DNA from: an uncultured Methylococcaceae bacterium
GTDB taxonomy: Bacteria; Pseudomonadota; Gammaproteobacteria; Methylococcales; Methylomonadaceae
Assembly (NCBI GenBank): GCA_903928685.1
Contig: CAIYRS010000050.1
Location: 26,073 to 90,072, forward strand
Reading direction: 5' to 3'
DNA: 64,000 nt
Of this stretch, positions 54,701-63,612 are shown piece by piece. The position numbers and the translations under genes were made by a program. The notes below the pieces were generated by a model that was not told the DNA's origin, did not search any database, and saw only the letters and a list, made by a program, of their open reading frames with translations. Within the stretch, counting starts at the first letter, position 1. The number at the start of each line of letters is the position of its first letter.

Positions 54701-54722
54701 CCACATGGTTTTACGAAGACCC
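54701..54722. repeat. Right terminal inverted repeat of the ISL3-like unit
   Basis: CCACATGGTTTTACGAAGAC plus CC, the complement of the left end with two mismatches. Followed by GAATTTTT (target duplication), then TT, completing the T-run of the split terminator. Confidence 0.85.
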
Positions 54723-55013
54723 GAATTTTTTTGCTTATCGACCTAACCTAACCCATTTCTCCATCAAGTTATTGATAAATAAGCTTCATAGCATTAACCA
54801 CCTTGATGGCAACAATTGAAACAATGGCGAAATCAAATTGATACCGACGAAGCGGATACTACAGTCCATGCCCAGCCACAAACGCTAACCATCAAACTTC
54901 AACGGAGAAATTCATTTGCCTGACGCAGTAGCCGAACACCGATTAGCCACTTGAGTAGCATGTAGTTTCTGCCACCAAACCAACCCATAAACTTTTAAAC
55001 AAACTTAAACATC

Positions 55014-56768
55014 ATGAAAACACCATTTAACTCCTTAAGCCTCGCCATTGCATTGGCACTGACTGTCACTAGCCTGACCGCCAATGCAGTCTATGTACCA
55101 GATTTAAGCGCGCCATTACCAACTAGCCCAGACCCTAAAGCCGTGGATTGCTCACCGTCAACAACGGCAAAAACTTGGGAAGTTGGCCCTGGCTTGGCTT
55201 ACGAAACTATTGGCGATGTCGATTGGAACCATTTAAAAGCGGGCGACGTGGTGCGTATCCATTGGCGTGCTACCCCTTATGCTGAAAAGATTTTGTTGAG
55301 CACCTCTGGCACAGTCGCCAATCCTATTAAAGTCTGTGGCGTACCCGGTGGCCCAACGGCAGATAGCAATATGTTGCCGACGATTACTGGCGAAAATGCT
55401 AAAGCCCGTGCTGACTTGGCGTACCGCAATGATGTGCCAGAAAATTATGATACGGATGGCGTACTGGACTCTGAACATTGGGGACTGATTTTAGTGTTCA
55501 ACAAAACCTTCGAAAAAAAGCCAAAAAACATCATTATTGAAGGCTTGCATTTAACGGGTGCAAACCAATTTACCAGCTTTACCGCTACCAATGGCAAAAC
55601 GGGTAAACATAATGGTTTTACTGCGTGTATTTTTGTACAAGAAGGCGACAATATCAGTATTCGTGGTAATGAAATTGAAAATTGTGGTCATGGTGTGTTT
55701 GCCAATTCCCATGAATACGAAAGCCAAGCCACCCGCAATTTATTGATTGAAAGCAACTATGTGCATGGTAACGGTGCTCTCGACTTACCTGACCTCACGG
55801 GTGTCCGCTCGCAAAGCGTCCATTCTATGTACATCCAAAGCATCGGCATGACTTTACAATTTAATTACTTTGGCCCTAACCGCAACAAATCCCAAGGCGG
55901 TATCTTTAAAGACCGATCGGTTGGCAGCGTCGTGCGTTACAACTGGTTTTCCCAAGGCGCACGGATTCTGGATTTTGTTGAGCCGCAAAGCGCCAACACC
56001 TTATTTATCCCAGCGGCTTGGGATCAATATCTTGCTGATGTAGGCAATACCAACGGCCTACCTAGCCGCGCCAACGTGGTGAAAGCCAATAAACAATTCC
56101 AAAAAACCTATGTCTACGGAAACTTTATCCGCAATGATCTTGGTAACGGAACAATTGGCAAAGGTGCCTATGCCCCTGTACATTTTGGCGGTGATGAAGG
56201 TGGCGAAACCAATAATAGAGTCCGTCAAGGTAAGCTCTACTTTTTCAATAATACCGTACTGACTTATGCCAGTAACCAAGCCTTTGCCCGAACTAATGTC
56301 TTTGACATGGGCTTGGGTTCACCACTGACCACACCCGGCACTAAAATCGAAGCCTTTAATAACATTATCCATTTACAATCAAGGACCGCCACCGCACCGC
56401 GCCCTGATTACTACTTGGCCCGCCATGATTATGAAAATATAAATTTCGGTAAGAACTGGGTGACTAGTGATACACAAGCGCATGGTTTTGATGCTGCAGA
56501 AGTCGCTGGCTTGGCAGGTACAGGCGTGATTAATGGCCTGGCAAACTTAACAGGTGGTATGGCAGCACCGATCAACTTGAATTCTTTAAAATCAGTTAAT
56601 GTCAATATGGCCTTAAAAAATGCCGGACAAGCCTTACCTGCTGAAATTGCCGGATTAACATTGAAATATCAATTGCTTGTCAATCGCACCAATCCATTGC
56701 TGAGCAAACCTGTACTTCGCAGCAGTACTAATGCCCTTGATTTAGGCGCGTATGCAATCGCCCCTTAA
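55014..56768 (+). CDS. Secreted right-handed parallel beta-helix protein
   Basis: 584 residues. A signal peptide (SLAIALALTVTSLTANA) is followed by coil repeats typical of polysaccharide lyase or pectin-lyase-like folds: KNIIIEGLHLTGAN, DNISIRGNEIENCGHGVFA, RNLLIESNYVHGNG, SVVRYNWFSQGARILDF, KLYFFNNTVLTY, KIEAFNNIIH. Catalytic residues cannot be assigned. A glycan-acting or glycan-binding role outside the cell is inferred. It ends before a terminator shared with the convergent gene. Confidence 0.85.
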   Translation: MKTPFNSLSLAIALALTVTSLTANAVYVPDLSAPLPTSPDPKAVDCSPSTTAKTWEVGPGLAYETIGDVDWNHLKAGDVVRIHWRATPYAEKILLSTSGTVANPIKVCGVPGGPTADSNMLPTITGENAKARADLAYRNDVPENYDTDGVLDSEHWGLILVFNKTFEKKPKNIIIEGLHLTGANQFTSFTATNGKTGKHNGFTACIFVQEGDNISIRGNEIENCGHGVFANSHEYESQATRNLLIESNYVHGNGALDLPDLTGVRSQSVHSMYIQSIGMTLQFNYFGPNRNKSQGGIFKDRSVGSVVRYNWFSQGARILDFVEPQSANTLFIPAAWDQYLADVGNTNGLPSRANVVKANKQFQKTYVYGNFIRNDLGNGTIGKGAYAPVHFGGDEGGETNNRVRQGKLYFFNNTVLTYASNQAFARTNVFDMGLGSPLTTPGTKIEAFNNIIHLQSRTATAPRPDYYLARHDYENINFGKNWVTSDTQAHGFDAAEVAGLAGTGVINGLANLTGGMAAPINLNSLKSVNVNMALKNAGQALPAEIAGLTLKYQLLVNRTNPLLSKPVLRSSTNALDLGAYAIAP

Positions 56769-56854
56769 TCCATAGGCCAGCACAGATCAAAACCCGCTTT
56801 TGATCTGTATTTACCCGCACCAAAAAGCGACCAAAATTTATCAGCAGGCAAAAA

Positions 56855-56879
56855 AATAGCCGCCATAAAGGCGGCTATT
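56855..56879. terminator. Terminator between convergent genes
   Basis: AATAGCCGCC pairs with GGCGGCTATT around a short loop. On the - strand seven T follow the stem, so it clearly serves the 56908-57606 gene. Confidence 0.85.
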
Positions 56880-56907
56880 CTCCGTTAAAGACTTACGCAA
56901 TAACGTC

Positions 56908-57606
56908 TTACAAATAATCCAACAACAAAAACAACACTACCGTTAAACCCAAACCACAATGGATAACGCCTTTAACACTGGCGTATAAAGCCATTTTGCC
57001 GCCTGCGGGCAGTTTTTTTACCGCGTCGATATGCTTAATCATTGGATAAGCGCCGTTGTATTCCAACACCAACATCACCACAAATGCGGCTATCAAAGCT
57101 AAGGCACTAAAGCTATGCGGATAATGCGCGGATGCGCCCATGAAGAACAACATAGGAATAGAAAACATCGCATTAGTGCGTGATGCCAAGCCTGCAATCG
57201 CTGCTGCTGTCGCCGCTTCCGGTAACGCCTCGCCGCCTTTGGCAACTTGTTCTGTTGAAGCAATAATGATTTTTTGGTTCGGCCAGATAATCAACCAAAC
57301 ATTAGCGAACATAAATATGGCAATCAACGCGCCTAGATAAATATCCATAGACATACCGCCGCCACGAACGCCAAAAATGCCTAAGCCTGTCAATAAGGTG
57401 ATAACCGCACCCCAACGAAACCACCACAACGCCCGTGGCACTAATTTTTGTATGGCATCAGATTTCGCCGCCGCTTCGGCTTCTTTAAAGTATTCCATTT
57501 GTACAAAATTGAAATAATACAGCAAGCCTATCCACGTTACCCCCGCCAGCAAATGCCCCCATCTTAATAGCATTTCCAAGCCAAGACTGGTTGTTACAAT
57601 ACCCAT
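56908..57606 (-). CDS. Urate-oxidase N-terminal-like (PuuD type) membrane protein
   Basis: 232 residues, about six membrane helices. HLLAGVTWIGLLYYFNFVQ is the hallmark of the Urate_ox_N membrane domain; several His (His18, His160 region, His216) could bind haem. PuuD proteins add a C-terminal cytochrome c domain, which is missing here. So activity on urate is doubtful; a small membrane redox protein is as likely. Monocistronic, with its own terminator. Confidence 0.8.
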   Translation of the reverse strand: MGIVTTSLGLEMLLRWGHLLAGVTWIGLLYYFNFVQMEYFKEAEAAAKSDAIQKLVPRALWWFRWGAVITLLTGLGIFGVRGGGMSMDIYLGALIAIFMFANVWLIIWPNQKIIIASTEQVAKGGEALPEAATAAAIAGLASRTNAMFSIPMLFFMGASAHYPHSFSALALIAAFVVMLVLEYNGAYPMIKHIDAVKKLPAGGKMALYASVKGVIHCGLGLTVVLFLLLDYL

Positions 57607-57879
57607 AAATCACTCCTCTTAATTGTTATAGTTTTAGTGAAATGCGCTTGCCATTTGACAAGCGCGCCTTGAGCATTACAGGATAGCTTTTTGCTGTCAA
57701 GCTATATCGCCTACAAAACAGGCTTGTTAATAATTTGATTTTATAGGGCAAGTGCTGCACTATTTTAAGATGGAATCGTACTGTATACACTTCATCCCTA
57801 ACCAACAAACAAATCAGTACGAAGTATTGTTTTGAGTCATTTAGCAGGTCAACAGAAGTTATGCACAACAGGGGGAAAA

Positions 57880-58695
57880 ATGAACCAACGAAAGGCTAGT
57901 GAAATTTTAGAACCGAACACGAAAACCAAAATAATGCGTGTTGATAATGCGACTTGCTCTAACTATGAAATCGTGAAATTCATCAAAGAAACAAATGATG
58001 CTCAAGAGATATTGAAAGACTTCATTGGGAAAAATAAGCTAGATCCCAAATTCATTTCACTAGGCGAGAACTGCAGTACAGCTTGGTATCTAAAACAGCT
58101 TGGTCTTAAAAATGAATCGTTCCCATTTGACTGGATATTTACTTCACCTGAAATAGTACTCGACTGTATCAATGATAGATTTAAAAAATATTTGGACAAA
58201 TCTTTAATTAAACCTAAAAACAATCACACATCAGCTGGGCATGATTATTATCATTCAAATTTCTTTGCCCATAGAAACCCACTGAGAAGTGAGGAAGATT
58301 ACAATTATTATGAAAGGAGCTGTCAAAGATTCCTTAACAATATTGAGTTACAAGAACCCTCTTATTATCTTATTACGCTTATAAATGAATCCGCCAAGAG
58401 ACCTGGATGGGCAAATGGATTTGTGAACAATTTTTCTATGCCTGTGAACCAAAATCATTCGGCAATTGCTGAACTTACAGAACGGCTGAAAATCATTAAT
58501 CACAACTGTAGATTCATCGTTATAGACCACTATACCAGTAGTAACAGGCATGTTATAGCTCAGCGTATTAACCAAAATTTGATGTCAATAAAGTTTAGCG
58601 CTGGTGGAAATAGTACAGGAGTATTTTATCAAGATCATTTAGATGACTTCTGTTTTAAACTCATTATGACTGGACTATATGGTAACATGAAATAG
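57880..58695 (+). CDS. DUF1796 putative cysteine peptidase-like protein
   Basis: 271 residues from the ATG at 57880, with AGGGGG before it. The segment FISLGENCSTAWYLKQLGL followed by FPFDWIF is the DUF1796 signature; Cys in GENC is the proposed nucleophile. The gene is visibly more AT-rich than its neighbours (KNNHTSAGHDYYHSN, NNFSMPVNQNHS), a sign of possible transfer. In other bacteria such genes lie in capsule or glycan loci. The third copy of the ~300-bp repeat follows it. Confidence 0.82.
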   Translation: MNQRKASEILEPNTKTKIMRVDNATCSNYEIVKFIKETNDAQEILKDFIGKNKLDPKFISLGENCSTAWYLKQLGLKNESFPFDWIFTSPEIVLDCINDRFKKYLDKSLIKPKNNHTSAGHDYYHSNFFAHRNPLRSEEDYNYYERSCQRFLNNIELQEPSYYLITLINESAKRPGWANGFVNNFSMPVNQNHSAIAELTERLKIINHNCRFIVIDHYTSSNRHVIAQRINQNLMSIKFSAGGNSTGVFYQDHLDDFCFKLIMTGLYGNMK

Positions 58696-58744
58696 TAAGA
58701 AACTTTGGACAATGCTTTAAGCGAATCGCTATTTTTTCAGCAAA

Positions 58745-59014
58745 GGATTTTGGGGCGTCCTGCACGGAAATCAGCAAAAACTACGCGACTGTTAGATTGC
58801 TTCGCAAGCCCGCGCCGTCTAGGCACTATATCGTCCCGACCCAACTAGGGGATCGGGACATCGTTGCACTCACCCTATCCCTCAACATCGCCCGTTTGCA
58901 TTTTCTCCTTCGCGAAAATCATGCTCGAAAAAACGTCGGTTGCGATAAGGGCGACCTAGGACAACTGCACTAACTTCTCCTTACTCCGGCTCGAAGCGCT
59001 CTATTCCGTCTGCG
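58745..59014 (-). repeat. ~300-bp structured interspersed repeat, copy 3 (inverted, diverged)
   Basis: Read on the - strand it follows copies 1 and 2 in order: CGCAGACGG, CTTCGAGCCGGAGT, GGAGAAGTTAGTGC, ATCGCAACCGACGTTTTTTC, GGGCGATGTTGAG, GTCGGGACGATAT, CGCGGGCTTGCGAAGCAATC. The central hairpin TCCCGATCCC...GGGTCGGGA is kept although bases differ; the first stem is degraded. It lacks the last 30 bases. Confidence 0.8.
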
Positions 59015-59021
59015 AACGTTA

Positions 59022-59534
59022 TTATTTACGCGCACCCGCGGCGGCATCCGGCGTGTTGGTAATGCGGTTTAACAAGTTGGTTTGTTGTGAAATACGGTCT
59101 TCTTGGGTTAAATCAATCATGCCTTTCAGTTCAGAAAAACGTCTATCGGCTTCTTTAAGCTCATCGGCTGCTAAAGCCAAATTGCCTGCCTGTATCGCTT
59201 CCCTGGCCTTTTTCAGATAGCCATTGGCGCGGTTACGGTTGCGGTCGAGCTTGTCGTTAGCGTTGATTTCTTTACTGAGTTTTAAAGCTTCTTTGATATT
59301 TTCAATAATGACTTCATCGCCCGCTTTGCCATTATCTGCCGCACCGCCACTGTTTCTTAATTTAATGGCTTCTTGCGCTTCATTGATTTGGCCTAAGGTG
59401 GCGTTAATACCTTCCATCGGCGTCATACGGTTATACATACAAGCCATTCCCAAACAGACGTCTGCAGATACGGAAAATGAACCCATGGAAAGAGCCAGTG
59501 TGCAAGCAACGGCAGCGCTTTTTATTAATTTCAT
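59022..59534 (-). CDS. Exported helical protein of unknown function
   Basis: 170 residues. Signal peptide SAAVACTLALSMGSFSVSA, then two Cys close together (DVCLGMACMYN), then mostly charged helices (ENIKEALKLSKEINANDKLD, GYLKKAREAIQAGNLALAA) that may form a coiled coil. It resembles small periplasmic metal- or lipid-binding helical proteins, but no family is assigned. The gene ends eight bases from repeat copy 3. Confidence 0.78.
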   Translation of the reverse strand: MKLIKSAAVACTLALSMGSFSVSADVCLGMACMYNRMTPMEGINATLGQINEAQEAIKLRNSGGAADNGKAGDEVIIENIKEALKLSKEINANDKLDRNRNRANGYLKKAREAIQAGNLALAADELKEADRRFSELKGMIDLTQEDRISQQTNLLNRITNTPDAAAGARK

Positions 59535-59882
59535 ATTATGTAGCCTTATTTTAGTTATTGTTATTGATTGGCCAGCAACTGCTTAGATAGCGTGGTATTT
59601 AATTAGTTACTCGACACTAATGACTTTAGCATAAGTCATATTGTCACCACTACCGAATTCATGGGCTTTTTGAGGGTTTTTTTTCGGGGAAATAACTTAT
59701 AGAAGTTATGAATTGACAGAGATGGTTTTTGTGAAAACCCTACTAATGTGAAGTTATGTATGAATTTTGTATCGGTGAAAAATTAATGTATTACAGGAAA
59801 GAGGCGTCAAAAAAACAGTATTTTTAACGCCATCTCAGAACGCTCTTAAATTGATAGTTAATAGGTTTTCTGGATGTATTGG
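59535..59882. other. 348-bp spacer after the fhc operon
   Basis: AT-rich. An imperfect hairpin GGCGTCAAAAA/TTTTTAACGCC at 59803-59832 might terminate the leftward fhc transcript. No ORF recognised. Confidence 0.4.
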
Positions 59883-60695
59883 TTACTTCCTAACCAAAAC
59901 TTCCCCACGACCCATTTCAGACATATCCCCTGCATAACGTTGCACACGGTTAAACGCTGCCGCACCATCCGCAAATTTGGAATTTAAGGAAGCAAACGCC
60001 TTAAACAACATCGGCAAAAACGCCAAGGTATGTGTGCCGCAGTCGTTAAAGCTGGCGGATAAAGTCGGCGCATTCCACAATAACAAAGTGCCACGGCGCA
60101 TGGCGTAGCCTAGATAGCGTCCGGTTTGACCCATGACGGCTATCGTTCCGGCAGTCATACGTGAGCCGCAATAATCGCCTGCGTTGCCTTCGATTAAAAT
60201 TGTGCCACGGCGTAAATGGTCGCCGACGCGCTCGCCTGCGTTACCTTTGATTAAAATCAGGCCGCCTTTCATGCCCATTTTGTTGCCGGGCAGTGCGCCG
60301 CCTAAAAAGTCGCCAGTGTCGCCTGCGATTTCCAGATAGCCTTTTTTCATTTCACAACCCGCATAAAGGCCAGCGTTGCCGGAGACTTTAATCTCGCCGG
60401 AATTCATACCGATTGCCAAGTACGCGCCCGCATCGCCTTCGACAGTAATTGTGCCGTTTTCCAATTCTTTGCCGATAAAATCCAATTTTTCGAAGCTGTT
60501 TTTAATGACGATGTTTTGTGCGTCTGAGCCGGAAATGTCAAACAGCGAATCAACGCGCAACTTAGCTTTGCCGCTTTGCAATTCAATGGCGGCGATGTCG
60601 GCAGGGGATTTGTCTTGCAAGATTTGGCAGACCAGCGGCGACATGTCCACGCGCTGGGCGGGGCGGGTTTTTAAAGTGAATGTCAATGCGCTCAT
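59883..60695 (-). CDS. fhcC: Formyltransferase/hydrolase complex subunit C
   Basis: Part of the Fhc complex that turns formyl-H4MPT into formate through methanofuran in methylotrophs. 270 residues from the ATG at 60695. The C-terminal GltB-like beta-helix shows regular glycine repeats (GDAGAYLAIGMNSGEIKVSG, GNAGERVGDHLRRGTILIEG). The start overlaps fhcD by ATGA, which fixes it; a longer in-frame start would reach far into fhcD. Confidence 0.95.
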   Translation of the reverse strand: MSALTFTLKTRPAQRVDMSPLVCQILQDKSPADIAAIELQSGKAKLRVDSLFDISGSDAQNIVIKNSFEKLDFIGKELENGTITVEGDAGAYLAIGMNSGEIKVSGNAGLYAGCEMKKGYLEIAGDTGDFLGGALPGNKMGMKGGLILIKGNAGERVGDHLRRGTILIEGNAGDYCGSRMTAGTIAVMGQTGRYLGYAMRRGTLLLWNAPTLSASFNDCGTHTLAFLPMLFKAFASLNSKFADGAAAFNRVQRYAGDMSEMGRGEVLVRK

Positions 60696-61588
60696 GCCAT
60701 GATCTCCTGTAAGTGAAAGTGGAACGGCCCTAGTTTGCCGCCGTAATTGCCCGCGCTGATGCGTTTGATGCCGTTCGCCGCGCCCAAATCGCACACCGCT
60801 TGGATGCCGACGCGCATGGCTTTGTCGATGTCTTCTTTAGTCAAACCGTCGATCACGATTTCCATCACCGATTCAATTTCGGGTGATAAATCGGTTTTGG
60901 TCGCACCTTTTAAAGTTGGGCAGAAAGCGTCGTTAGTGGATGCGCCCAAGGTTTTGTATTTCGAGCCGACTTTAGAACCAGAACGCACCACACCGCCAGG
61001 GAAAGGCATAATCACATTCGGGATTTTTTTCATTTCTTCAATAGCGGCTTCACAAGCGGCAAGGGCTTGCGGTTGTGATTCTGCCAATACCAAGAAGTTA
61101 CCGCCGCCGACCGCGCTGACTTGTCCGGTAGTAGCTTCGGTCAAAAATTCGCCATCCATGACCGGAACGCGCCAGTAGCGTTTACCGCCAATCACTTTGG
61201 CAATTTGGAAGCCGTCGCCGAAATAGCGCAAGTTTTTGCCCAGCGGGATTTTGGTATCGCTTTCGATGCCAGCGAATAAAGCCGAAGTTGGCGCAGTCAA
61301 CACGCATTGCCCAGCGCGGGTTTCAAGTTGCTTCGCCAAGCCTTTGCCGCCCATCGCGAAAATCATCACCGCCACGCCGGGACGACCGTCTGGGGTTTCG
61401 TCTGGCGTTAAGGTGCGTTCAATGCCCGCTTCACAGCCACAGGCGATCACCGACGTGGCAAAGCCCGTCATAGCTTGGGCGGCGATCATCGCCCATTTTT
61501 CATTCTGCGCCGTGATAATGGCGCGGGTCGCCTTCATCGGAAAAGCTTCCGCAAAGGTTGCGTCGATGGTTACACCGTTAATAATCAT
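60692..61588 (-). CDS. fhcD: Formylmethanofuran:tetrahydromethanopterin formyltransferase
   Basis: Moves the formyl group between H4MPT and methanofuran. 298 residues, the standard Ftr length. It starts MIINGVTIDATFAEAFPMKA, and has MIFAMGGKGLAKQLETRAGQ, GDGFQIAKVIGGKRYWRVPV, and a C-terminal GKLGPFHFHLQEIM. Overlaps both fhcA and fhcC by four bases, so all three are translationally coupled. Confidence 0.97.
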   Translation of the reverse strand: MIINGVTIDATFAEAFPMKATRAIITAQNEKWAMIAAQAMTGFATSVIACGCEAGIERTLTPDETPDGRPGVAVMIFAMGGKGLAKQLETRAGQCVLTAPTSALFAGIESDTKIPLGKNLRYFGDGFQIAKVIGGKRYWRVPVMDGEFLTEATTGQVSAVGGGNFLVLAESQPQALAACEAAIEEMKKIPNVIMPFPGGVVRSGSKVGSKYKTLGASTNDAFCPTLKGATKTDLSPEIESVMEIVIDGLTKEDIDKAMRVGIQAVCDLGAANGIKRISAGNYGGKLGPFHFHLQEIMA

Positions 61589-63252
61589 GCTTTTTCTCCA
61601 TTTAATGGGTGCACAGTAATGCTGCCACGCCCATCTTCCGTAATTTCATCATCACTAATCTTAAAATTACCCAGCTTCATGGTCAGGTAGCGGTCAAAAT
61701 ATTCTTTCAAACCTTTTTCCACAGACGGATCAAAATCGGGTTGGACGACATGCGTTGTACCCCATTTAACGTGTACAACTTTGCCATCAACAACCACCAA
61801 CTCGCCATCCTTAAACACATAATCCGGTTTTTCGAACATTTGTTCGCGGTTGGGGTTGTCGGTGTAGACGGTGATGTCTGCCCAGTTGCCTGCGCTGAGG
61901 CCGCCACGGTCTTTTAGGCCGATCAACTTGGCTGCGCCTGCGCGGGTCATGATGGCGATTTCTTGCAAAGAATATTCGCGGTCGATTGAAGCCAGCGTAG
62001 TCATTTTTTGCGCTTCGGGGTGGATGGTCGCCAACACGTCGTTACGGAAAGTTTTGTCCATCAGCAAGCGGATCAAATGCGGGTAGCTGGTGAACGGTGC
62101 GCCGTTGGGGTGGTCGGTGGTCAGGAAAATCCGCCACGGGTCATCGACCAACAGGAAAGTTTCCAAACCTATCGCCCATTGCAAGGCGTTGACGAAGTTT
62201 TGGTCTTTGTATTTAAACGGCACCACGCCACAACCCGCGTCGCATTCGATGTCCATCGTCACCCATTTGTTGGGGCTGGCGTGTTTGTGGTTGGCGTGTT
62301 GGCGCATACTGTCGCCGGACGCGGTGACGGTTTGCCCGAACAGGATTTGCCCGACATCGATGGTGATGTTTTTGTTTTTGTTGACCGCTTCGGCAATCTG
62401 CGCCGCGCCGGAGGAGAATTTAAAATCGCCTTCGGTGCCGTAGCTATGAAATTGGATGTGCGTTAAGTGCATCGGTAAACCGCCAATGCCTTGAATAGTA
62501 TCGAGCGTAGTCTGCACGTTACCCGGTACGCCTAAATTACAGCCGTGAACGTGTAGCGGGTGTTTTACGCCTAATTCTTTAACGGCAGTTGCCAACACTT
62601 GCAAAATATCGCGCGGCGTTACGCCGTAATGGGCGTTTTGTTCGTCTAAATCGAGCTGGCGTTGGTTGAATTTAAACGCATTAATGCCACCCGGATTCAC
62701 CACTTTTACGCCGATAGCTTTGGCAGCATTCATCGTCCACGCGACATAATCGTTAATGGCTTTTTGGTCTTTTTTAGCGGTGAGCATACGCAATAAATAA
62801 TCATCGCTACCCAACATAACGTAACCGCCTTTATCCAAAATAGGAATATCGCCCATTTCCATGTGCGCTTGACGTGCGTTAATTGGCAATACAGCGGGTT
62901 CAAACCCTGCGGTATAGCCCATTTCTGCGTAACGGTAGCCGGTAACAAACGTGCTGGGCATGGCATGACCACAGCCCGAACGGGTGATGTCGCTGCGGTG
63001 AACGGGGTCTTGGCGGTGATCTTCGGGCAGTAAGGTTCTGGCAATATTGCCTTTGCCGCCGCCGATGTGCGTGTGCATATCGATTGCGCCCGACATGACA
63101 ACTTTGCCCGTTAAGTCGTAAACCTTATCAATTTGCACATCGCCGTTTGGCTTGTCAATGATGCGCCCGTCTTGAATGTAAAGGTCTTGTTGTTGACCGT
63201 CGATGCCGCTAGCGGGGTCGTAAACTACGCCGCCTGTGAGTTTTATTAACAT
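61585..63252 (-). CDS. fhcA: Formyltransferase/hydrolase complex subunit A
   Basis: Amidohydrolase-fold subunit that hydrolyses formyl-methanofuran to formate. 555 residues. The zinc motif is DMHTHIGGGKGN, and further ligand regions are HPLHVHGCNLG, LTHIQFHSYG and LTTDHPNGAPF. First gene of the visible operon A-D-C. The subunit B gene (fhcB), usually adjacent, is not upstream; a DUF2283 gene is there. Confidence 0.96.
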   Translation of the reverse strand: MLIKLTGGVVYDPASGIDGQQQDLYIQDGRIIDKPNGDVQIDKVYDLTGKVVMSGAIDMHTHIGGGKGNIARTLLPEDHRQDPVHRSDITRSGCGHAMPSTFVTGYRYAEMGYTAGFEPAVLPINARQAHMEMGDIPILDKGGYVMLGSDDYLLRMLTAKKDQKAINDYVAWTMNAAKAIGVKVVNPGGINAFKFNQRQLDLDEQNAHYGVTPRDILQVLATAVKELGVKHPLHVHGCNLGVPGNVQTTLDTIQGIGGLPMHLTHIQFHSYGTEGDFKFSSGAAQIAEAVNKNKNITIDVGQILFGQTVTASGDSMRQHANHKHASPNKWVTMDIECDAGCGVVPFKYKDQNFVNALQWAIGLETFLLVDDPWRIFLTTDHPNGAPFTSYPHLIRLLMDKTFRNDVLATIHPEAQKMTTLASIDREYSLQEIAIMTRAGAAKLIGLKDRGGLSAGNWADITVYTDNPNREQMFEKPDYVFKDGELVVVDGKVVHVKWGTTHVVQPDFDPSVEKGLKEYFDRYLTMKLGNFKISDDEITEDGRGSITVHPLNGEKA

Positions 63253-63310
63253 GGGGTTTCCTTAAAAAACGGTGTTTATAGTTGGGTCTGACTGTTGTGA
63301 TTCGCCGAAT

Positions 63311-63508
63311 TTAAGCGGCGATTTGTTCATAAGAAAAAGCAGGAATTTCTGCGTGTTCTTTGGCATGTTCTATCGTGATGCCGCAAATGTTGCCGAGGGC
63401 ATCGACATCAATGGTGGTATTGTCGTCATAATCTCTGGTTTCGGCGACTTCGCTGCTTTTAAGCTCGATATATAATGTGTCTGTATCTTGAAAGTATTTG
63501 ATTTTCAT
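63311..63508 (-). CDS. DUF2283 protein
   Basis: 65 residues: MKIKYFQDTDTLYIELKSSE, then DYDDNTTIDVDALGNICGIT and a short helix. This strand-rich layout defines DUF2283, small proteins often found near toxin-antitoxin or phage-like genes; function unknown. It sits on the strand of fhcA, 58 bases upstream. No partner toxin is seen. Confidence 0.88.
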   Translation of the reverse strand: MKIKYFQDTDTLYIELKSSEVAETRDYDDNTTIDVDALGNICGITIEHAKEHAEIPAFSYEQIAA

Positions 63509-63612
63509 AATTTAAACGACCTGTCAAAAAATGTGTTGTGGATGGTTTCACCATCGGGCAGCAAAATATTTTATAGTTTGGTGAACGGATGAGTTAACGA
63601 AAAATTTTGATT

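Larger units (their letters stand above)
45480..54722. mobile_element. 9.24-kb ISL3-like transposed unit carrying a giant lipase/RTX gene
   Basis: The left end starts GGGTCTTCGTAAAA at 45480 and the right end is its inverted copy ending at 54722. The arms match at 20 of 22 bases. Exact 8-bp direct repeats GAATTTTT flank the unit (45472-45479 and 54723-54730), the duplication size known for the ISL3 family. Inside are the C-terminal half of an ISL3-type transposase near the left end and the 8.1-kb gene. ISL3 elements with passenger genes are known, but no such passenger is known to me. With the transposase broken, the unit cannot move by itself. Confidence 0.85.
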
